From Limnomonas spitsbergensis (taxonomy: Eukaryota; Chlorophyta; Chlorophyceae; Chlamydomonadales), in NCBI GenBank assembly GCA_037349105.1, contig JAYJMM010000070.1, positions 496,001 to 560,000 of the forward strand: a DNA stretch of 64,000 nt, read 5' to 3'. Each line of letters starts with the position of its first letter. The stretch's first letter is position 1. This document shows, piece after piece, positions 10,601 to 22,854 of this stretch. Made by a program: the position numbers and the translations under genes. Under the pieces are notes generated by a model. It was not told the DNA's origin. It made no database searches and worked only from the letters and a program-made list of their open reading frames with translations.

Positions 10601-13600
10601 AGCGGCTGGTCCAGGTGAGGGTTGAGGGGGGGGGAGGTATTGATAACAGCATGCGCAGGAAACAAAATTCAGATTATCACCCGGCGTTTTTGCTTTTATG
10701 ATTCTGTGCATGCCCACCCAGAATTTTTCGCAATTGGCCAGGTGGTGCCGTTGCACTGGTACAGTGAATGTCTGACTGCTACAATGGAAGAAGGACACTG
10801 TGTGTGCAGAGGGTGAGCCCTGCACATGCTCAGGGCAGAAATACTGTCTTCCTTGGGAGGCAAAAATGAAATTCCTGCCTGACAGCAGACTGCAGATCTA
10901 CACTGCCCCCTCCCCCCCCAACCCCCTACCTCTCTGGCCAGGTTGGCCCGGTTTGACATGCCGACTTGAACGAACTTGTATGTCTCGCTCTGACTCTGTC
11001 GCCCTTGAGGAGGTGCTCAGGCTATCCTCCTATTGAGAACCCATCTTGGACGTCCAGCATTCAGACCTTCTGATTTCCCTCTCTTTGCCACTCTCCTGCT
11101 CCTTCCCTCTTCCTATGTTTTGTTCCATTCGTCAAGTTTGCCTTCCTATGCTTTGTCCTGCTAGGTGTGACCTTGGACCCTCAAACAGCTTTAGCACCAT
11201 CATGTCCTACGGCTGCTCGAACGGCTTCCGCCCCGCAAGGATCTTCCACCACTCAAATCCAGCAGGTACCAGTCTTGACCAGTATTTAATCACCAGTTTT
11301 TGCTAGTCTCAACCAGTTTTGACTCACCAGTACCGGTATGTATCAGTAGTTCTTACGGTATACAAGCGCATCATGCCAGCATGCCACCTTTGGGGGGCTG
11401 CAGGGCGGCCACCACCGGGGCCCATGGGAATAAACCTTGACCGGCCTACAGCTCTTGGCCTAAATACATGGCTGGCTGGACCAAGTCCTGTCGGCCATAG
11501 ACCGGTTTATAGCTGAAGTGTGACTGAAGCAGCCTTATCTAGATACTGACAGGCCTGTACTGGGTTTGACATCCTGCGACAAAAAGTCATCGCAAATAGA
11601 AATGTCAAAATTGGCATGCACAATATCTGTCCGAACATGTAGGAACCATATAGTCCTTATGCCTCACGCATTCTGACATGTACATGAGTGCGTCATGCGT
11701 CATGCATGTGCTCCCGCCCCCTCTCATGTCTCGTGCATGCGGTCATGCATGCCGTATGCCTTTTGCATGTTGACATGCACAAGAGCGCGTCGTGCGGCAT
11801 GTCTGCGCAATATCTGGCCAAGCATATACTGCATGGCACGTGTGTCCCATTCATGAGCTCTTTCCCACTCTCATGTCTAAACAGACGGCACCCTCTTGGT
11901 CTCCTACATAGTTAAATGCCCTCCACTCATTCAGCATGCCGCACTTCAATACAGGGCATAACACAAACTTCCTCACTGCTTTTCCCCAAACTGATTTGAC
12001 CCTTTTCTGCTTCCCCCCGCTCAGTTTCCGTGAACCGCGGCAGCACCTCGTACCCAACGGGAGATGCTTCAATCGGGAACTGCGCCGCAGCCATCACAAA
12101 GAACGCTCCGGGTGTTTCAAACTACAGGCCTCGTGCTGGCGCTGCTGGAAGCCCTCCACCTCCAAGCCCTCCACCTCCCAGTCCAAGGCCTCCATCTCCC
12201 CGCCCTACACCTCCCCGCCCTTCACCCCCCAGTCCAAGGCCTCCAGCTCCTAGGCCTAGCCCTCCGCCCTTAGTCAAGCCAAGCCCTCCGCCCCCAGTCA
12301 AGCCAAGCCCTCCCCCTCTGCCAATCACCAAACCAAGCCCTCCGCCCCCAGTCAAGCCAAGCGCCCCCCCTCTGCCAGTCACCAAACTTAGCCCTCCCCT
12401 TCCCCCTTCGCCACAGATCCCAGCCCCAGGTAGGGCCATATGCATTTATGTCCATTTGCAGGCCTATTGGCATGCCTGCAAGTTGCTGTTACATCTGTCC
12501 ACTGACAGACGACGGGTATCATCATTTGATTATATGAAAACTGACTATCGGTTTGGTTAGGGTCTAGGGCGATTTAAACAAACCTGAGACCTGAAACCTG
12601 ATTTCATGTTGCAACCTGGAACCTGAAGCCCTAAACCTTATATCTGGAGCCTCATTCAATAAGCAGGTCCCCCTCCCAAATCCATACCACTATCGCAAAC
12701 TACACCAGCTGGGGGAGACGTGATCACGCCTGAAACTTGTAACATGTAAGATGAGTCATGAAATCTGAATCCTGATGCTGGATATCACCCGCAGGTCCCT
12801 CCTTCACACTCCGTACCGCCATTACGAGCTACTCCAGCTGCATCGATGTCCCTTGCAACAATGCGAACAAGGGTATGACTCTGCAACAGCTCAAGTGCAG
12901 TACAAACCTAGCGCAAGTGAGTTCCTTTTTGATTTGACCAAAACTATGGAGCACCTGACCTCTAGAAGCAACGTCCCAAGGCCTACGCCAAGTTCATAAT
13001 TTAAATAATAGAATGGCTAAGAGAAATGGCTAAGAGAAATAGAATGGCCTATTTCTCTTAGCCATTATATTTCCGTTATCTTTTGCTTCAGGTGGGCTCT
13101 TGTTTCAGCCTATCTTGGATATGCCCACGGTATAAGACCAAAATAAACGCTCTTCCGGACCTGGCCTTTTCAAAAAATACGAGCAAGCTATGACAAACAC
13201 CAAAAGAGTTAGGCAGGGCATCATAAGCACTGGCCGCAAGAAAGCTATGAGTATTGGTGTTGCTTATAGTCCGCGACCGCTACATAACGGCCTACGCTCG
13301 AGGGAGCCATCCGCATTAATAAGCCCTTTTGGTTGGGCCATCGGCTGTAGGACGGTCAAGCTGTTGTCCATATCCGTCCAGTGTTGGCTGTTAGGAGGCC
13401 TTCGAGGGGATCTGCCGCACACTAAAATAAATGCTGCGGTTAGTACCCCTCATACTCGGTTGGATATACGCAACCAGAACACTGCTAAGTACTTATTACA
13501 CGGATGATGTTGCATCCTTACTCTTCAGGAGTTCTTGCTGGTCGACACAGGCGGCTATTGGTACAACATCATCAACGCCAACGGGCTCTGCATGGCCGTC

Positions 13601-14435
13601 ATTGACGGGAGCACGAGCCCGGGGACCAGGTGAGCCCTCAAGCTGACCCATCCGTTTGACGTAGCTCCAAGTAATGTCATCCCAGGGGTGTCATCCGATG
13701 GAAGGCAGCGCTTTAGGTTGTGTGAAATATGATGCTTATGACACCCCCAGACAATCCTCAGAAGGCGGGCATTCTGATGGAAGTGAATGGAGTGCAGGGG
13801 ACTGGGTTTGTGTGCGAACCGAAAGGTTACAATTATGTATTCGGCTGATATTACAACCTAAGCAATACCTAAGCCCTAGAGAGGCCTTTTGCAGAGTATT
13901 TTAATGCGAGGAATAAGCGTAGGCTGATCAGGCTTGCTAGACAAGGCATGCTAGAGACCCCAGTGTCACTAAAAATACTAGTGGATTATATATAAAGATA
14001 TAATGTGTGTTGGGCAGGCCAGTCTCCTCTGACATACCTACCTAGGTGAAGGTGGATTCCAGCTGCATCCTCTGACCTATGCTGGCAAGAACCCGTAGTA
14101 TCGAACTGCAGTATTCACCTTAATCTTACGTATCTAACTAGATTTTAGACAGTCCTGTATCTTTGCTAAAACATTTGTAAGCCATGGCATGTATGTACCA
14201 ACCCCGTTGCCTCAATCCTGTCACGCGCAGGGTTCAGACATGGCCTTGTGACGGTTCCCTGGGGCAGCAGTTTGGGTTCTTCAGCTTGAGCGGTGGGGAA
14301 TACGAGCTGCACCCCGCCTCCAACAAGAACCTCTGCCTGGAGATCGCGGGCCAGCGGGATTCTGACGGGGCTCTGCTGCAGCAGGCCACCTGCTCTAAAG
14401 TAACAGCTCAGCGATTCCAGATTTTCAAGGCTTGA
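7690..14435 (+). CDS. Secreted M12B/reprolysin-like metalloprotease with Pro-rich linker and ricin B lectin domain
   Basis: Zinc endopeptidase predicted to act outside the cell. Ten exons join in one frame: 7690-8077, 8434-8849, 9139-9627, 10029-10115, 10406-10614, 11165-11265, 12025-12429, 12795-12916, 13529-13629, 14231-14435 (about 840 aa). The start was chosen because a hydrophobic signal segment (about residues 18-37) follows; ATGs at 7573 and 7705 are alternatives. Residues 40-375 look like a prodomain. The catalytic domain (about 377-600) carries HEIGHNLGCGHD at about 506-517, with His506, His510 and His516 as zinc ligands and Glu507 as base. A Met-turn TIMSYGC lies at about 541, and CGI, GADLV and vanishing-insert features are typical of bacterial and algal reprolysin-like proteins. 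A pherophorin-like Pro/Ser/Lys linker (about 605-695) precedes a ricin-type beta-trefoil (about 699-840), which probably binds glycans. Such enzymes may remodel extracellular matrix; that role is inference. No frame breaks are seen. Confidence 0.87.
8215..8325 (+). repeat. R1 repeat copy in intron 1 of the protease gene
   Basis: Contains 'ccaaaccttgatgggcct' and 'gctgtaggctgtgatgt', shared with the other R1 copies. It lies wholly within intron 1 (8078-8433). Confidence 0.6.
9757..9925 (+). repeat. 35-bp minisatellite in intron 3 of the protease gene
   Basis: About four to five copies of a unit of about 35 bp that begins ccctggcatcc and ends aaacctctcaa, with few mismatches. It lies within intron 3 (9628-10028) and does not reach either splice site. 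Confidence 0.85.
11385..11550 (+). repeat. R1 repeat copy in intron 6 of the protease gene
   Basis: One of the better preserved copies: 'ccaccaccggggcccat', then 'aaaccttgaccggcctaca', then 'agctgaagtgtgactgaag'. It lies in intron 6 (11266-12024). Confidence 0.65.
13025..13066. repeat. 18-bp perfect inverted repeat in intron 8 of the protease gene
   Basis: AATGGCTAAGAGAAATAG (13025-13042) and its exact reverse complement (13049-13066) flank a 6-base loop. A further partial copy of the arm lies immediately upstream (about 13012-13026). The transcript could form a strong hairpin. Confidence 0.85.
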
Positions 14436-15239
14436 TTTGCTGGTTGGGGCTGCACACACCAAATCCCTGAAGTCGTTGAAATAGTGTGGTATTTTAAGTG
14501 GGCTTGGGGTTTGGGGTTCAGTAGTGTGTAACCAGGGATACCCTGCTGATGGAGTGACGGAGTCAAGCTGTGAAGTTTGGTTTCATAATCCCTGGCTGCA
14601 CAGCAACATGAGAAGGACAGTTTTAGCCAGGGCCTCTGGGTTTAGCAGAAGTAACAGCCTAACAGCATCCATTTTTTTAGTAAAAGCCTGTGAAGTTTTC
14701 TAGAAAATGCGTGCGTGCTGCAAAAGCTGTACTGCATATTCATCTTTGCAATTGTACTTATTCATACTGTGGCCATCGTCCACAAATTGTTTAGAGCTTT
14801 ATTTTTTCCTAACATCAATTTAGGCGACTGGAGAATGGCTGAAATGCCCTATTTAGTATGTTGTTTACTCATCTATCGATTTTGTAGATGGCTAGCATGA
14901 CAACAACACTTGATCACTTGGTAGCAAAAATAAAATTGAAACGTAATTAACCTGGTTGCAACATGCCAAGTATTTGATTGATGAGTAGTGCTTGCACACC
15001 TTGCTTTGACCGGCCATTTCTGATGCAGAGGGGCGGGGGTATTCCCCAAAATTTCTTCTCTTGCCTTGCCTGGAACAAGATCCATAACTTTTTTTCCTTA
15101 CCGTTATTCTTGATATGCGTGTTTGCATGCTATTTGTGGACCTAGGTCCCATGCAACTAATTTTCACAGCTTGGATTGAAAACGATTGTTGTCAGGCACT
15201 TGGTGCCACCTCGGTTTGGCTTTAATGCCTATTCATGAG

Positions 15240-15415
15240 AAAATGGCAATGGTATGCCGGTAATAACCCCCAACGATATTCGGGAATACCGGCCTCCACC
15301 CTCCACAAGGACCCCATGGAGGCTATTTACCGGCATACCGGCATAAACCCTACACAAGGACCCCCTAGAGGCTGTTTACCGGCACACCTATGTCATTATG
15401 CCGGTATCTCGGTTG
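15240..15415 (+). repeat. Direct repeat rich in 'ccggcatacc'
   Basis: Blocks of about 60 bp recur: a 'cacaaggaccccat/cta' block, then 'gaggct(a/g)tttaccggca', seen twice, with a more degenerate third copy at the left. Noncoding. Confidence 0.6.
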
Positions 15416-15479
15416 AGAATTGTATCATTGTAGGTAGCATTGTGGACGTTGTGGAGGGCTGAAAGGCTTCCTTGCTTTT

Positions 15480-15810
15480 ATGTCAATGATGTTACACCTC
15501 TGACCCCTGCTTAAAAAGGCCTGGCCGCGCTGGCGCCTAAATGAAAGGTTGGGAGGAAAGAATGAAACAGACCTGTTTGGAATAAACACAAGGGGGGATG
15601 GTGGAATGTAAGAAGTTAGGTCCATTTTGAAGTGAAGGGACAGGCAAAGGGCTGGATGAAAGACAAAGGAAGTTTCAGCCTCTGAAAACGTCTTCGCCTC
15701 AGTGACATCTCCCACGTCTTCCACACAAGCCAGGGCATTCCACCCAAGCCCGCCCTGGTACAACTCGAAGAAGTCTCTAGCATTCATAGGAGGACCTGCC
15801 CATCCCGCTC
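15480..15810 (+). repeat. Dispersed repeat family R2, copy 2
   Basis: Shares with the copies at 2813 and 48410 the start 'tgtcaatgatgttacacctc' and the later blocks 'ccacgtcttccacacaagcc', 'agggcattccaccca' and 'gaggacctgcccatcc'. Confidence 0.65.
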
Positions 15811-16069
15811 ACTAAATTGATCCTGCACGCTGGGGCATTGAAAGCATGCATGCAAAGTATCCCCCACATGCCGTCTCCCTCAGCCCAACATCGGTGGCAA
15901 CACCCGCCGTCTGTCAAACCGCGAAAGTCCAATTTTCTCAAGTTAGTACTTCGATACTAATGCAAAACTGTGAAAATTTGGAGTCACGCGGGTTGGGAAA
16001 GGCACGGTGAACCGGCTTCGGAACCGACCACGTTTTGCGGCGAACCTCGGTCCTCCCCCTATCCAAGGA

Positions 16070-16385
16070 CCAAGGCAGAGGTGCAGGAATGAGAAACTCA
16101 GCTACCAAGGCTGGAGCTCACAGCGGATGACGTGAGGTGTCACGCGACAGCTGCAACTTCGCTTCTCCACGCGCAATTCGATGCGCATCATTACCAAAAC
16201 GCTCTTGGCCAGCGTAGAGTTATGGGTACTTTTTTGAAATCCTGTGACATGGAGAGGGGGGGTGCATGGGGTCTAGGTCACCGCGTCCGCACCTGCACCT
16301 GCCCTCTGAAAAGTCACATGCCCAACTGCTCTGCCTTTTTTCGTGCTGCGCAGCAGCATCTCTGATTACTTGTCTGTCAGTAATA
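16070..16385 (+). repeat. Dispersed repeat family R3, 5'-truncated copy
   Basis: Begins near 'gaggtgcaggaatgagaaac' and runs through 'cagcggatgacgtgaggtgt', 'ttgaaatcctg', 'gtccgcacctg' and 'ctctgaaaag'. It is the same order as the fuller copies at 20243-20745 (+) and 25990-26570 (-). It lacks the tetranucleotide-bearing left part. Confidence 0.8.
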
Positions 16386-17504
16386 GTCAAGTTGTTTTCT
16401 GAACTCTGGGTCTACAAAATATTCGATTTTCAGTCAACGAGGTTGCCAGTCACGTGCACTCGTGCAACAAGGCTACAGGGCTGCAGAAGATTGAAGGCCT
16501 GCAACGCGGGACTGACTCGCTTCCTATGGGATTCATGCGGCTCGTACTGCCGACATATTAGCTGAGCATAGTGAGGGTACTTGCACATCCTGCGCATGCA
16601 CCATACATGTCCTGCCAATTATCACCATTCAAGAGGCCTTTCTGGCCTCGCCCATGCACGACACGCCTTGCCCAGAGTCAGCACGCAGGTTCCATAACGG
16701 TACGCGAGTCTCCATGAGCTCTATGTAGCCCTTCCTACCTCTTCGACCTGAAGCCTTGCATACGGCATGTGCACCCTGTGTCAGAATCTCACGACCTGCA
16801 CTGTGATGCATCTGAATATCATCAGGGCCACATGAGTCTTGACCGCACATGCTCCTCTAGCCTCGCATGCCACACATTCTGCATGCGGAAAGCCTTATGC
16901 TATGCAGGTGCCCTGACCAGAGCTGGCATGCATGTAATTATGCATTGCTTTGCACCGTAATGGCCTTGTAATCTACGCCTCATAAATAAAAGGCCAATCT
17001 ATGAGCCGCCTAGAGTACACACTGAATTGGGGCCCATGCCCTCTGCAGACATGCATCCATGCCTGCCATATGGTGGACTTCAGGGGCCCATGACACGGAG
17101 CGTGCTTAGCGCCCATTGTTGGCCATAGTCCAGTCAACTCCCATATCGCCCCCCTGCCAACTGTCATATCACATACAAACCCTGGCCTTGAAGGCTTTGC
17201 ACACGCATTCATGTATGGGGCTCACTCACCCTCAAGGCGCTCACGTGCCCTCTACTGACCTGCCCTTCGTGTGGCTCCATGCATAAGCAAAGCACTTGCT
17301 AAACCTGACTAAATGGGCCTTGCATGGCTGCATGCCACATGCGCCTAACTCGGCCCTTAATCTGTGTACCGCCCTCTGTACCGCATGTCCCCCCAGTCCC
17401 CCAGGCCGTGCGCCAAGCCGTGCGCCAAGGGGGATCAACCTTGCCCGACGTATGGTTTGTGACTTGGTGGCCTAAGAAACAGTTGTGTAGCATCTGCCCC
17501 CCCG

Positions 17505-17775
17505 TTTAAAGGCCGTGATGCAGCTGAAATGCAGCTGAGGCACAATAAAACAATGGTCCCGGAAGCATGGTTTCTGGGCCTGCCGCCCGGAGCGCCTCAG
17601 TTTCAGAGCGTGGTACCAGTATCCAGTATTTGTTTGAGTATGAGGCTATGAGCAGGGTCACCTGCAGGGGCGGGGCGCCGGGGCTACCAAGCGGCCACCA
17701 TGGTCGATGAGGGCCAAACCTTGACTGACCTACGGCCATTGACCCAAATATCACGGCCTGGAGGGTTTAAGTAAT
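17505..17775 (+). repeat. R1 repeat copy
   Basis: Contains 'aggccgtgatgcagctgaa', then 'ggccaccatgg' and 'ccaaaccttgactgacctac'. The block order differs from the copy at 11385, which suggests two overlapping copies or an internal rearrangement. Confidence 0.55.
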
Positions 17776-20242
17776 TCCCAATGGGTCGCATGGAGCAAAC
17801 ACAACGACCATGCACACACTAATGGTAACCTTGAAATGAGACATGCAAAAAATGAGGTTCAGTTGCCAAATGCTATATAAAGTTACTTTATTTTCGTCGG
17901 AACATGCAAATGGGAAGGTCTAGTATGGATGTGGAAGAAGGGAAGGGGTCTGTGGTCCAAATCCAGGTGGACTGCATGGACCTGCGTCTAAATCCTTTTT
18001 AATGTTGGCAAGTGACGTTGTCACATAGATTGCAACTTGATGCTGGCACGATATGACCTTGCTTCGCCACATAAGCTTCCGATCTTTTTGTCTCGGCATG
18101 ATGCACCTTTATTTGCCACTTGGATGGTTGGGGAGCAATCAAAAATAGGTGCAGTCCATGAGCTAACAGGAATAATGTGTTTGGCACATATTTCGACCAT
18201 TTATCCATGCCCTCATGTAGGCATGCGACTTGGCCTTGAAAATTCTTCCTTGTCATACCTTGCTTTCAAGGTGGTGAACAACCTTCATGTATGGACCCCT
18301 CTGTTGTGTATGCCTCAAGTGCTTGCTCCAAACTGATGGACAAAGAGTGCCCTCATCAGAACACGAGCTTTGCATTCAAGCTGATGTTCTGGAAGTACCT
18401 TTCCATTGGTCGACGTGGGGTAGTACATGTAACGTGTTCGTCGTACTTCAGCCGCTATGGACCACCCGTCACAACTGGTCACAACTTCCCGACCTTCAAA
18501 ACTACGGTTTGCTATGCCGCCACCAATAGAAATCTGGGCTGAACATCGTATACAAGCTGTCAAATCTGGAACATCATACCATGTCTATCTCATGTCGGTG
18601 CACATCGCTGGATTATGACGAGCTGGGGAACGCCATACCATTGCCATTTTCTTTCTCATCAAATTACACACCATTACAAGCGCACGATTGAGCTGATTGG
18701 AGTTTTGAACCTCTCCCCCTAAAATCCTTATTTATTACAGAGAAATTAAGGTTTTGCTAGGTTCCGGAGGCGGGGGGGTGTCTGCTAGCGGTCGTTAGAC
18801 ATTTTTTTGATCATGGGGGTTCAAGCTATTTTTGCCCACACCTCGCGTGCTCCCCAACAATATTCGTTTTGGCCCTCGACTGCCTGGCCGCGTAGTGCAG
18901 CAATTCTTGAATTCTTTTTAGCGCAGCTGGTCCGTGCACTTAAAAAGTAATTAATCAATACCGGAAGCGGAGTTACCCCGGTTCTACATGGAAGGCCATG
19001 AACGATGTTGGATGAAATGCATACCGGTAAACTCCTTCATCTCCTTGTATTGGGACCCGGCAAACGGTGAGAGGTTCGCTTTGGGGATGGTCGCTGAAGG
19101 AGGTGAGTGCTGTCAAGATGCAATACGTGGGTCCATCCTAGAAACGAAATCCACCATCCATGTTTCTTCATGTAGGCATGCGGCGTTACCTGCTTGCATA
19201 CCGGCATTTGGAGTCGTTCAGTTTTTCTGGGGACCTCCACCCTTCCCGGAACTTCCAAAGACCCCGGAGAGTTTGTGTGCCTTCGAAAGACTTTTGTAAA
19301 CGAATAGGAATCGATGTACGATTCTGTTTCTGGACGCATCGGGCGGTCGTCATGGGGGCGAACGCGCAGAAAGGCCCCGTCAGGCCTCGGCCTTAATCAC
19401 TCCAGCAGGGTTTAAGACTTCAAGTGCTAACATGCTCATGTGAAACACCCACACCGGAACTTTCCCGAAGATGAGATGACCGTGTACGGCTTTTTCGGGG
19501 TCCAAAAGGAAACGTGCGTGCTGTTATACAGGTGCAGGAAGCCATGATTTGTCATGATGTAGCTGATCGCTTGTTTACCATGAAATACCCGAGTGACTGA
19601 GAGGAACGAAAAAGGATAGGGTTTGGGATTTCAGTTGGTTTCACTGGGACAATGGTTGCCAACTGCCACAGTGTCAGCTGTTGTGAAAGGCTCGTTCTTC
19701 GCGCCCGCCCCAGTGTTTCGAGTAATATTTTTTGTTCCAAATGCGTATCTCGTGCTTCCTAACTTCTGGCTGTGCATTGCAGCGGAGGCGCGCGGAGACA
19801 ATCGAACGAACCATACTTTTCTGGGCATGCTTTTCTAGGGGTTTTGCTGTCAAAAGTGGTGCCAATTTCAGAAATAGGCCGTCGTGTTGCTTTATATTTG
19901 GCGCAAAGTCGTTTGCATGTCTGCCCGAAATGTATATGCGCGTGGCAAGGCAGCCACGACCTAGGCCACGTAGGTTTTGGACTTTCTTCACCGAAAGTTC
20001 ATACCGCACAGTACGTGAAGACGTGAGGTGCACTTGCGTTGCGCTGCTTTGAGCGCAAACACGTTAAATAGGTAAGCCGTGATGACAGGCCTGCTCGAGT
20101 TCATCCGCATCGCTTCAGCCAGCGGCTGGCTGGTTTTCGAACTTGCAGGATGACAGTTGACACCCTGGTTGTTTGGTTGACACTTGACACCAGGGTCCAG
20201 GGTGACTGCAGAACATGTGAAAGACCATCGTAGGGACTATCG

Positions 20243-20745
20243 TGCAGCTTTGCTTTAGACGCACACTCATTTTCGGCAGAGCCCCCCCGAGCGGCCAAAG
20301 GTCGCGGGGGCGAAGCTCCCAGAGTCACCACGTATCCGTCAGTCAGTCAGTCCGTCCGTCAGCCCGTTGTTTCTGGAACGTCCCGGAAACTTTATGCGCT
20401 ACAACGCAAATCAACCGGCTGTATTTATGAAGGTTATTCCTGTCAGACCTCAAGGCCGAGGTGCAGAAATGAGAAACTCAGCTACCAAGGCTGGATCTCA
20501 CAGCGGATGACGTAAGGTGTCGTCACGCTGTCCCCTGGTGTCACGCGACAGGCCGGCAGCTGTGGCTTCGCTTATCTATGCGCAATTCGATACGCATCAT
20601 TAAAAACACGCACTTAGCCAGCGATAGAGTTGTCACAACTTTTTGAAATCCTGCAAGGGGGCGAGGGGGTTTGCATGGGGCCAGGTGACCCCGTCCGCAC
20701 CTGGCTGCGCCTGCCCTCTGAAAAGCAGCACCTCTGATTGCTTGT
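20243..20745 (+). repeat. Dispersed repeat family R3, long copy
   Basis: Runs from a C-rich 'gcagagcccccccgagcggc' block, through a short (gtcc/agtc)n tract at about 20336-20366 and 'ggaacgtcccggaaacttta', to 'ctctgaaaagcagcacctct'. It matches 25990-26570 in reverse orientation. No open frame spans it and no terminal inverted repeat was found. Confidence 0.85.
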
Positions 20746-21024
20746 CTATGTTAGGGTTGGCAGAATTGCTTGCATGCATCAGCTTCCCGTGAATGAAGTG
20801 TGACAAGTGACAACCTTACGAGCGTCCATTGCTATGCACCAACTCTACTGTCATACATGCACACCACAACTGCAGCAGCATAACTAATAAACAGTTACCT
20901 ATGCACACTTCCAGGTCAACATATCGGCACCTTAGTCTGTTCTGATTGAGGCTTAGGACATGCTGCTCGCGACTGGTTCAGCGGCTGTGTTCGGTGTGCA
21001 ATCACCGTTGTGAAGTTTTGTGAA

Positions 21025-21265
21025 GTTTTTACAGTCCAACAGAGCATCACACTTGATGCATGGGACATGTGCCCGTAAACCGGTATAGGCACTTGATACA
21101 CTAGGACAGAAAGCGAAAACCAGTGACCCCCCTGGGCAAGCAACTAGCACACAACCACGACAGTGGCGTGGGAATTGGGAATGAACCCCATAGTGCAGAA
21201 GATAAGCCCCAGCCATAAAACATGACGTGGGTGCAAAAGAGTTCGATTGAGCACCGCCTACAGAG
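21025..21265 (+). repeat. Dispersed repeat family R4, copy 1
   Basis: Blocks such as 'gagcatcacacttgatgcat', 'agtgcagaagataagcccca' and 'gacgtgggtgcaaaagagtt' recur in order at 48895-49115, at roughly 75-80 percent identity by eye. The second copy directly precedes a LINE-like remnant, so R4 may derive from the same element. Confidence 0.75.
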
Positions 21266-22409
21266 TTAGGGGGGAGACAGGAATTTTGGCAGAGTTTTGA
21301 GATGATTATCTCTTTTCATCATACACTGAAAGGTAAAACAACCAAATTTCTTCCAGTACACATATGCAGAATCCGCTGCATTTAGTTTGCCCCACACTCC
21401 ATTTGCGTACCGTTTCATGGCCTCATCCTCGTCCTCTAGGAAATTATGGAAAGTAAGGTTAAACTGAAAACGAAGGTCTGTATAGAATGGGCAGTAAATC
21501 ATGTGAATCACCGTTGCAATCACCGTTGTTGTTGTGTGCGCAGTATCACTTCTGGCACCCAGCTTGCACAAACATCACATGCAGTTGTTGCGATTACATA
21601 GTGACAGGTGCCAGGCACAGCTCGTGGACGAACCAGGAATCCTGGCAGAGGGACTGAGACAGGCACAGTGCCGCAACATGCAATGTTGGGTCACCTATTC
21701 CTTAGGGTACACCCCGCAGCCGCGACAACAATGCACCTTACAGAAAACATGCAGCAAGAGCACTCAAAGCTTTCCATAAGCACATCATGCACCTTCTAAT
21801 TGACAGTTGACTCTCAAGATCATGTGACGGACCACGTGAGCATGACCTACTGCTACGCAACCGGTCCCCCAAAAGGTCCCCGAACAGGAAAGCATCCCAT
21901 GGTCATACCGGTTAACAGGCACATGCCATGCAGAAATGTGATGCCTCGCCGGACAAAAAAAAGTGCGTGGCAGACGTGGTGAAAAAGCTGACATTCACAG
22001 CCGATCAGAAGCAACTAGGCACACACGCACAAGCAGTAGGTGTAACGTCATTGACATGCACAAGCTGTAGTACGGTACCCTACATGCTCAACATAGTAGT
22101 ACGCCCCACCACACAAGCAACACACACATCACCAGCAACACCCAACGTTAAACCAACAAAGCAGCACCATCACCCAGCATGTTCAGAATGCACACAGAGG
22201 AAGGGACGAAATCGGCAATTGCTGCCGGAACATGCAACCTAGGACACCTTATTAACAGCTTTCAGGGCACACACGTCACTCGGGGGCTGCGCCATAGGCA
22301 CAGCTTTTACAGATATCAGATGAAGTGTATACATTTTTTTGATAAAGTTCTCACTAACCTTGGCATTGGTGCTCCCTGCCACGCACAGCGCTGACTAACG
22401 ACGAACTAA

Positions 22410-22851
22410 GGGGGTGTTTCCACTGGTGCCTTAAACCAGCGCGGTTTGAATCCGGTTGCTCGCGACCGTGATTTTTTCACGCCTTAAACCAAAACTGTTT
22501 CCACTGAAATCCAGGAAGTTCACAGCGAACTTCCTGCTGCCAGATGTCTGATCTAGGGGCGCCGAGACGTTCTGCGACGATTCGTGACCTCGGAACCACA
22601 AGTGTTGCCGCTTATTTCGACCTGGCTATAGAAATGGCGTCTTTAATGCCGAACGATCTTTCGCGCTGAGATGGTTCCTTAAACCAAGAGGCAACCGACT
22701 CACAGAATAGCTTAAACCTGGTCATCGACGAGGTGTAGGCTATACTCGAATGCTTGGTTTCAGAAAGGCCTAAACCGTGTCGGTTTGCGGCAGTTGGGTC
22801 GAAATTTGGGCCTTAAACCGTGTCGGTTGCCCGACCAGTGGAAACACGACC
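22410..22851. mobile_element. MITE with TAA target duplication (PIF/Harbinger-like)
   Basis: The left end GGGGGTGTTTCCACTGG and the reverse complement of the right end GGTCGTGTTTCCACTGG match at 15 of 17 bases. TAA flanks both sides (22407-22409 and 22852-22854), the three-base TWA duplication typical of PIF/Harbinger elements. The 442-bp interior is noncoding and contains repeated subterminal motifs ('cttaaacc', 'gtgtcggtt') in both orientations, possible transposase-binding sites. Superfamily is inferred from ends and duplication only. Confidence 0.75.
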
Positions 22852-22854
22852 TAA

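Larger units (their letters stand above)
14436..22406. other. Intergenic, repeat-rich; no gene recognised
   Basis: About 8 kb with only short, unsupported open frames. It holds copies of families R1, R2, R3 and R4, and a two-copy direct repeat at about 15240-15415. A possible algal-type polyadenylation signal (TGTAA) for the protease gene lies near 14527, about 90 bases after the stop. The minus-strand frame at 21266-21571 (about 100 codons) is not recognised. Confidence 0.5.

Noticed and set aside
20243..20745. R3 as an LTR or LINE
   Set aside because: No terminal repeats, coding remnant, poly-A tail or target duplication could be seen by eye.
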